Below are positions 59,801 through 64,000 of a stretch of DNA of 64,000 nucleotides, one piece after another. Source of the DNA: Bryobacterales bacterium. Lineage in GTDB: Bacteria; Acidobacteriota; Terriglobia; Bryobacterales; Bryobacteraceae. Where the stretch lies: NCBI GenBank assembly GCA_003170295.1, contig PNAJ01000117.1, positions 31,516 through 95,515 of the forward strand. Direction: 5' to 3'. Numbering within the stretch: the stretch's first letter is position 1; each line of letters begins with the position of its first letter. The notes under the pieces were generated by a model. It saw nothing but the letters and a program-made list of their open reading frames with translations. It was not told the origin of the DNA and ran no database searches. The position numbers were made by a program, and so were the translations under genes.

Positions 59801-60283
59801 TGTCATCGCCAGCGTCGTCAGGTCGCCGCCCGCCATGGGAAGATCCACGACCTGCTTGGTGGTGTAGCTCGTCTCCAGGTTGGCGTTCTCCGCCTGCACG
59901 ATCGGGGATTCCGCAGTCACCTCGATGATCGTGGTATTTCCCTGCGCATTCATACTAATGTTAATCGCCTGCTCCTGGCCGACGAGCAGTGTGATCTTCG
60001 TAATGTTCGACTTGAGCCCCTTCGAGCTCGCCGTCAGCACGTACTCGCCCGGCTTCATCAACGGAAAGCGATACTGGCCCTGATCGTTCGTCGTCACCGT
60101 ACGCGTTTCACCCGACTCGGTGGACTTGATCGTGACCGTCGCGCCTGGAACGATTGCGCCGGAACTATCGGTGATCACGCCAACTGCGTCGGCAGTGGTG
60201 ATCGACTGGCTAAACGTAAACGACGCCATAACTAACAACAGCGCCGCGAAAATGCAAACAGAGCGGAAAATACGCGTGGTCAA
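56879..60283 (-). CDS. TonB-dependent receptor, Oar-like
   Basis: A 1134-residue outer-membrane receptor from a TTG start at 60281-60283, chosen because AGGGAG lies 7 bases upstream (60291-60296) and a signal peptide (TTRIFRSVCIFAALLLVMASFTFSQS) begins there; the frame otherwise runs to 60367. Carboxypeptidase-regulatory-like domain at about 30-115 (GVITDSSGAIVPGATVTIKST, GQYRFPLMKPGEYVLTASSKGLK); plug with DLPMAGGDLTTLAMTVPGV; barrel ending VLTGRFTF. It is the largest of the three receptors here. No SusD-like or TonB partner is adjacent. Confidence 0.88.
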   Translation of the reverse strand: MTTRIFRSVCIFAALLLVMASFTFSQSITTADAVGVITDSSGAIVPGATVTIKSTESGETRTVTTNDQGQYRFPLMKPGEYVLTASSKGLKSNITKITLLVGQEQAINISMNAQGNTTIIEVTAESPIVQAENANLETSYTTKQVVDLPMAGGDLTTLAMTVPGVRVSVVGGSGNMNANGIPGSSVLFTLNGMDQMDPANNLNNSGASNNLLGANEVGEAAVVLNAYSPQYGRMAGGQVNLIGISGTNQFHGNALYNFNWQDLNANSFFGNSTGTPRGRADAHQFGARIGGPILKNKLFGFFNYEALRYVLPAAGVVSLPSPQLQAYALAHIPAASLPLYQDAFNLLKGSPGINRAIPVTNGTGQFQDGNGHLGCGTGTFTNTPDGAGGTFGATTPCAVAFGTNNTQLNTEGLYAIRVDYNLSNNQKLFFRVSHDFGLQATGTSPVNPAFNALSNQPQWQGSANYTYVITPALVNNFIGSALWYSALFGVADFAKTSALMPEAIALADGGANGGGFPTLGGATYPYGYPVGRNVGHAQLIDDLSWTKGRHTVKAGISYRYDKYTYSSIAQNAFIGSYNLSDMADFANGKLNYSGTGLGSSFSQSYPKYGALHFRVPSADFYVSDEWAVSKNIKLTFGMRFEKDFNPSCVETCFELLNQPFISSSYQGGASVPYNTTIQSKANTFYNVESLIPQPRIGIAWKPFGSGKTVVRAGIGLFSTNFSDGLAGTFANQVPNKFAPSGLTFGNIGLATDSTSSASSAQSSSNAFQSGFAAGDTLAQIRALLGSITFSTPSFNSLPSTFRAPKDIEWSFEIEQQITSHNLFTVTYVGNHGYDLQETVNANMYTNAAGITRYGGGYAGLPTAAPDSRFVTMTQYLTNGISNYDGLTFQYRHTFSYGLTGQIHYTWSHALGTVGYYNPYNVGTGYGSLNFDNRHQVAGDLVWTQPHKFENKMVNTLAQGWTIGTKLYLYSGAPFSVTDSKIPAQVNSAGGVLTPLADLLSSSAVSANCGKAAVNAPCLNKTMFATYNSTSGVATAIQTDWGNTAPDSFRGPGYFDIDAQLTRNFKITEKTSLSLGLSAYNVLNHANFANPSGTLSSGSLGLITGTVGPPTSIYGSFQGASVSGRVMVLTGRFTF

Positions 60284-60290
60284 TGCAGCT

Positions 60291-60296
60291 CTCCCT
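60291..60296 (-). promoter_or_regulatory. Shine-Dalgarno deciding the TTG start of the third receptor
   Basis: AGGGAG on the minus strand, seven bases upstream of the TTG at 60281-60283 and just before the signal peptide. Confidence 0.55.
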
Positions 60297-60409
60297 ATTT
60301 CTATGCTTTGAGATGGTGAAACATAGCCCCTATGGCCCGAACAACAGAGTTGCGGTAAGTGTAGCACGTCCGAAACATTGATGTAAACGGGTTAGTCTAC
60401 AATGAGCGT

Positions 60410-60958
60410 ATGGCGACGACCACCAGTCAGATCACTTGGCAGGCGTTCGAACAACTTCCCGACGGTGACGGCTTTCATCGCGAAGTGGTGGAAGGAGAAC
60501 TGATCGTTTTGCCTGCTGCGAAATCGAGACACGCCCGGATGATGATCGCGATCGCGAAAGCGCGGCTGCCACTGGAGGACCGGGGAAATTGGACCGTCCT
60601 GGTGGAGGCCGGCTACAGGCTTTCCGAGAATCCTCCCACGTGGATTCAGCCGGATGTTTCGGTCCTTAGCAAGGAGAGGGCTCACGCAACCAGCGGCGAC
60701 GATTATTTCTTGAAACCGCCGGAACTCGCGGTCGAAGTAGTGTCGCCCTCGGAGACGGCGCGCGATTTCACCCGGAAAATCGACCTGTTGCTGGCTGGTG
60801 GCTCCCTCGCTGTCTGGGTGATTTATCCCGAAAAACGAGAGGTTCGGGTGTTCGTCCCGGACGGCACATCTTATAACCGGCGTGGAGATGAGAAGCTCAC
60901 AATGCCTGAATTGCTCCCCGATTGGGAGCTACCGGTCGCCAAGCTTTTCGAAGACTAA
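60410..60958 (+). CDS. Uma2 family (DUF820) putative endonuclease
   Basis: A 182-residue protein with the PD-(D/E)xK-type core of the Uma2 family: EVVEGELIVLP near 25-36, IQPDVSVLS near 80-89 (catalytic Asp), ELAVEVVSPSETARDFTRKIDLLLAGG near 104-131 (Glu and Lys), and VWVIYPEKREVRVF. Uma2 proteins are widespread, usually orphan restriction-like nucleases of unknown role. It stands alone, divergent from the TonB receptor; its end overlaps the convergent GT39 gene by four bases. Confidence 0.85.
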   Translation: MATTTSQITWQAFEQLPDGDGFHREVVEGELIVLPAAKSRHARMMIAIAKARLPLEDRGNWTVLVEAGYRLSENPPTWIQPDVSVLSKERAHATSGDDYFLKPPELAVEVVSPSETARDFTRKIDLLLAGGSLAVWVIYPEKREVRVFVPDGTSYNRRGDEKLTMPELLPDWELPVAKLFED

Positions 60959-62376
60959 CGCACCACGGTCAGCCGTCCATCGACCACGACGATTCGCGGC
61001 GTTTCCCCCTCTGAGCAAGCGTGAAAAGGACGTCCCGCATAATAATTCAGGCCGTATTCCCAATCGCGGCGAACATTGTCGTTGCACGCCCCTGCCGTAT
61101 CTTTGTTATGCGTCCGCCAGAACCCTCGCACCGAAACGCGATCATCCAGTTCGGGAAACGCCGCGCCTTTAAAGTAGGCGACTCCGAACACCACAGCCAT
61201 GCCCGCAACGAGCATCGCCAGCGACGGCTTTCCTGACCACGAAAGCCACCACACCGCTGTCGCCAATATGGCGGCGGCCAGGAGGAAGAGGGGGCTCAGC
61301 GCCAAACTGAAGCGCGTCCGTCCGACTCCTGAAAGCATCGCCTGCGGCAGCGCGGCAGCTATGGTGGGCAGTAAGATCAACAGAGCGGTGCTCGCGGCGA
61401 GCAGCCAGGGAGCGATCTTCGATTTGTCTTTCCCCTCGCCAGATGCCTGATCAAGCCCGACCGCGAGCAGCAACGCGAGCCCCGGCATCAGAGGCAGCAG
61501 ATATCCCGCCAATTTGTTCTGCGACGCCGAGAAAAATGCGAAGCCGTAGATCAGCCATGCGCCCAGAACCCGCATCCGGATATCCGCATAGGTCGATCGA
61601 CGCCCCAGCAGCGCGACCAATGGCGTCCACGGGAATAATCCGGCCAGTAGCACCGGGATGTAAAACCACCACGCCTGCACGTGTTGGCGTTCCGGACTGA
61701 AAAAGCGCGAGAACTGCTGCCGCCAGAAATACTCGTCCCAAAACGCATGCCCATTGCGCACGAAGCACAGCACGTGCCACGGCAACGCCACCGCGATCAA
61801 TCCCACGGCAATCGCGATTCGCTTGCCGCGCGCAATGAGGAACACCGGCGCGAACAGCACTAGGGGCACGAACGCTTTCGCCAGGACGGCCAACCCGAGC
61901 AGTGCTCCTGCCGCGAATCCGCTCCATTTTCGTTTCTCAAAAAGCGCCACCAGCATCGCCGCGCCCAGCAGAGCCGACATTGGGAGGTCGGTCAGCGCTC
62001 CAAAACTGTACGCGAGCCACCCAGCCGAGGTCGCGAGAATCGTCACCGCCGCGATTGCCGTTCTTGGGCTCAATTCGCGCGCAATGATGTAAAAAAACAG
62101 CAGCAGAAACGCGAGACTCAGCAGAGCCACCGGCAGCCGAGCCGCCCATTCGTCCGGTATTCGCGCGACATGCCCTGCCGCGGTCATCCAATAGAGCAGC
62201 GGTGGTTTCTCGAACCACCCCGCCCCGTCGAGCCTCGGCGTCACCCAATCGCCCGATCTCGCCATCTCCCGGCCGATCGACGCGTAGCGAGGCTCGTCCG
62301 TGCTGATAAATCCGACGCCCCCCAGATCGAGGAGATAGAGGATCAGCAACGGGACAATCAACCAGCTTCGCGACAA
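60955..62376 (-). CDS. GT39/ArnT-like glycosyltransferase
   Basis: A 473-residue polytopic GT-C enzyme with about 11-12 hydrophobic helices. The first periplasmic loop carries the acidic motif STDEPRYASIGREM (25-38), then GDWVTPRLDGAGWFEKPPLLYW, which are hallmarks of the ArnT/PMT family that transfers a sugar from a polyprenyl-phosphate donor to lipid A, protein or glycan. ASQNKLAGYLLPLMPGLALL near 285 is also typical. A small C-terminal periplasmic part follows. The acceptor is unknown. The secreted HIT gene starts 20 bp away on the other strand, so they share a promoter region. Confidence 0.85.
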   Translation of the reverse strand: MSRSWLIVPLLILYLLDLGGVGFISTDEPRYASIGREMARSGDWVTPRLDGAGWFEKPPLLYWMTAAGHVARIPDEWAARLPVALLSLAFLLLFFYIIARELSPRTAIAAVTILATSAGWLAYSFGALTDLPMSALLGAAMLVALFEKRKWSGFAAGALLGLAVLAKAFVPLVLFAPVFLIARGKRIAIAVGLIAVALPWHVLCFVRNGHAFWDEYFWRQQFSRFFSPERQHVQAWWFYIPVLLAGLFPWTPLVALLGRRSTYADIRMRVLGAWLIYGFAFFSASQNKLAGYLLPLMPGLALLLAVGLDQASGEGKDKSKIAPWLLAASTALLILLPTIAAALPQAMLSGVGRTRFSLALSPLFLLAAAILATAVWWLSWSGKPSLAMLVAGMAVVFGVAYFKGAAFPELDDRVSVRGFWRTHNKDTAGACNDNVRRDWEYGLNYYAGRPFHACSEGETPRIVVVDGRLTVVR

Positions 62377-62396
62377 GTCTCCAGTATAATGTTCTA

Positions 62397-62927
62397 ATGC
62401 GGATGGTCGCGTTTCTATGGGTCTCGATTTGTGTCTACGCTCAGACGCCCTGCGCCTGCGATGTGAAGATCCCGGAAACGCTGAACGCGCGCCAATGCAG
62501 CCTTACCAAGGTCACCGAACAACAGCCCCCCGATCTTCGCGTATTCTTCCTGCCCGATGCAAATCCCAAGAAGCCCAATCGTTTATTGGCGCTCCCAAGA
62601 GAGCAATCCCCCGAAATGCAGCGCATCGCCGACCTCACGCCCGAAACCCGCCTCGAATTGTGGACCAAAGCCATCGACATGGCCAAGCAGAAATGGGGCG
62701 AGCGCTGGGGAATCGCTTACAACGGTGATAACGTTCGGACCCAGTGCCACGTCCATATTCATATCGGGCGATTGATTGAAGGCGTGGAAGCGGGCGAATT
62801 CCTGGTTGTGGACGGCGCGGCCCAAATCCCGATTCCCGAAAAAGACGGCTACTGGATTCATCCCGTAAATGGAAAATTGCACGTCCATACCGGCGAACAG
62901 GTCTGCGAAACAGTACTCTTAAGATAA
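62397..62927 (+). CDS. Secreted HIT-like hydrolase
   Basis: A 176-residue protein with a short signal peptide (1-15, MRMVAFLWVSICVYA). The catalytic HxHxH of the HIT superfamily is CHVHIHIGR near 117-125. It resembles the CDP-diacylglycerol pyrophosphatase-like branch more than cytosolic Ap4A hydrolases because it is exported. Several cysteines near the N-terminus (TPCACDVKI, ARQCSL) could form disulfides. It probably cleaves nucleotide diphosphate or dinucleotide bonds outside the cytoplasm. The UxaA-family gene starts 6 bp after its stop, so the two are probably co-transcribed. Confidence 0.75.
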   Translation: MRMVAFLWVSICVYAQTPCACDVKIPETLNARQCSLTKVTEQQPPDLRVFFLPDANPKKPNRLLALPREQSPEMQRIADLTPETRLELWTKAIDMAKQKWGERWGIAYNGDNVRTQCHVHIHIGRLIEGVEAGEFLVVDGAAQIPIPEKDGYWIHPVNGKLHVHTGEQVCETVLLR

Positions 62928-62933
62928 GCGAAC

Positions 62934-64000
62934 ATGAGCCTGCTAGGCATTTCCAAACTTCCGACCGCGGAAAACTCCGCGATCCAGCTTCATCCGCGCG
63001 ATAACGTCGCCATTGCTCGCGTGCCGTTGAGCGTCGGCGCAGCGCTCAACATCGGAGGCGAGAACCTCCGCACGCGCGCGGCGATTCCGGCCGGTCACAA
63101 AGTCGCCATCAAGCCCGTGGCGACGGGTGAAACGCTGCTGCGTTACGGGCAGATCATAGGACGCGCCAGCCGCCCGATCGAGCCTGGCGATCACGTCCAC
63201 ACTCACAACGTCGCGTACGAGGAGCTGTCTTTTAACTACGAATTTCCAACCGGCGACATCCCTCTGCCCGTCGCTCCCGCCGCTGTTCCGACATTCATGG
63301 GATACGCTCGCGAAGACGGTCGCGCCGGTACGCGCAACTACATCGCCGTGGTCGCCGCGAGCAACTGCGCCGCGCACACCGCCGAATGGATCGCATCGAG
63401 TTACGACAAAGCTTCCTTACCCTCAGGTGTCGACGGAGTGGTCGCGTTCCCTCATGGCGATGGATGCGGACAATCTCCCGGCCCCGATCTGGCGCAGCTC
63501 CGTCGCACCTTGGGCGGCGTGCTCGATCATCCCAACGTCTCGGCGGCGGTGATCCTCGGGCTCGGCTGCGAGGTGAATCAGATCGATCATTATCTGGGCA
63601 AAGGGGGGCCTCGTACCGACCGCCTGGTCGGCATGACGCTCCAAAACTCCGGTGGTACCCGCGCCACTGTCGACGCCGCCCGTCGCTCCATCGACGGCAT
63701 GATTGAACGCGCCGCCGCCGAAAAACGCGTTGCCCTGCCCGCTTCGAAAATCTCCGTTGGACTCAACTGTGGTGGCTCGGATTCCTTCTCCGGCATCACC
63801 GCGAATCCCGCCCTGGGCGTTTGCTGCGATCTTCTCGCCCAAGCCGGTGCGACCTTCGTGCTCGCCGAGACCACCGAAATCTTTGGCGCCGAACATCTTC
63901 TCGTCCGCCGTGCCCGCAATCGCGCCGTGGCCGAAAAACTTCTCAGTTTCGTCGATGGCTACAAGAAATATCTAGCTCGATTTGAAGGCAGCTTCGACGA
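62934..64000 (+). CDS. UxaA-family altronate/galactarate dehydratase (partial)
   Basis: The first 355 residues of a dehydratase that runs off the window. Residues about 10-90 form the SAF-type N-terminal domain (HPRDNVAIARVPL, HKVAIKPVATGE, IEPGDHVHTHNV). The catalytic part starts GYAREDGRAGTRNYIAVV near 122-139, then AFPHGDGCG, LGLGCEVNQ and NCGGSDSFSGITANPALG. The family removes water from altronate or galactarate in sugar-acid breakdown, with iron or manganese. The full length is expected near 500. The fused SAF plus catalytic form matches altronate dehydratases. Which sugar acid is used cannot be told. Confidence 0.88.
   Translation, partial: MSLLGISKLPTAENSAIQLHPRDNVAIARVPLSVGAALNIGGENLRTRAAIPAGHKVAIKPVATGETLLRYGQIIGRASRPIEPGDHVHTHNVAYEELSFNYEFPTGDIPLPVAPAAVPTFMGYAREDGRAGTRNYIAVVAASNCAAHTAEWIASSYDKASLPSGVDGVVAFPHGDGCGQSPGPDLAQLRRTLGGVLDHPNVSAAVILGLGCEVNQIDHYLGKGGPRTDRLVGMTLQNSGGTRATVDAARRSIDGMIERAAAEKRVALPASKISVGLNCGGSDSFSGITANPALGVCCDLLAQAGATFVLAETTEIFGAEHLLVRRARNRAVAEKLLSFVDGYKKYLARFEGSFD

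Overview
The window looks like a chromosomal segment of an Acidobacteriota genome, most likely the Solibacter/Bryobacter branch. Evidence: three very large Oar-type TonB-dependent receptors with an N-terminal carboxypeptidase-regulatory-like domain, a protein made almost entirely of the Solibacterales-type TIGR03437 domain, a PEP-CTERM protein, many secreted hydrolases, high GC and long intergenic hairpin repeats. There is no rRNA, CRISPR array, prophage or recognisable transposase.

Layout. (1) 1-6.7 kb, minus strand: a secreted helical-repeat protein, a radical SAM/SPASM protein, a TonB-dependent receptor whose signal peptide sits in another frame, and a LodB/QhpG-like flavoprotein. (2) 6.7-15.7 kb: a giant cyclic beta-1,2-glucan synthase (NdvB type) preceded by a 53-residue DUF1328 membrane protein. 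(3) 16.1-20.8 kb: divergent polysaccharide-degrading enzymes, a Tat-exported glycosidase-like protein and a GH74 xyloglucanase. (4) 21-24.2 kb: amino-acid permease, secreted PPC-domain protein, tRNA-Lys, bacterioferritin-like protein and YceI. (5) 24.3-39.1 kb: a surface-polysaccharide locus with a priming sugar transferase, two Wzy/ligase-like polymerases, a Wzz-like chain-length protein and two GT4 glycosyltransferases. It is interleaved with a minus-strand operon joined by 4-bp overlaps: an HprK-like kinase, a TonB-dependent receptor, and a nucleotidyltransferase fused to an MFS transporter. (6) 39.1-42.8 kb: a secreted M28 peptidase, about 850 bp without a gene, a degenerate class II tRNA-like gene and an orphan ORF. 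(7) 42.9-47.2 kb: an osmoprotectant-type ABC importer divergent from egtB-egtD (ergothioneine synthesis). (8) 47.3-56.8 kb: DUF5996, a polytopic membrane protein, a PEP-CTERM protein, a PKHD dioxygenase, a trigger-factor-like protein without a PPIase domain, an amidohydrolase, a PIG-L deacetylase, an MltD-like lytic transglycosylase and a Lys/Ala-rich histone-H1-like protein. (9) 56.9-64 kb: a third TonB receptor, a Uma2 nuclease, a GT39 transferase, a secreted HIT protein and a UxaA-family dehydratase running off the end.

How it fits together: the window is dominated by carbohydrate work. One part builds surface and periplasmic glycans (regions 2 and 5), another degrades and imports plant-type glycans (region 3, the receptors, UxaA). 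The most noteworthy items are the HprK/TonB/nucleotidyltransferase-MFS operon inside the polysaccharide locus, the ABC importer back to back with egtBD (a candidate ergothioneine importer), the degenerate class II tRNA with an AGG anticodon, and a family of double-hairpin intergenic repeats. All functions are inferred from sequence reading alone.
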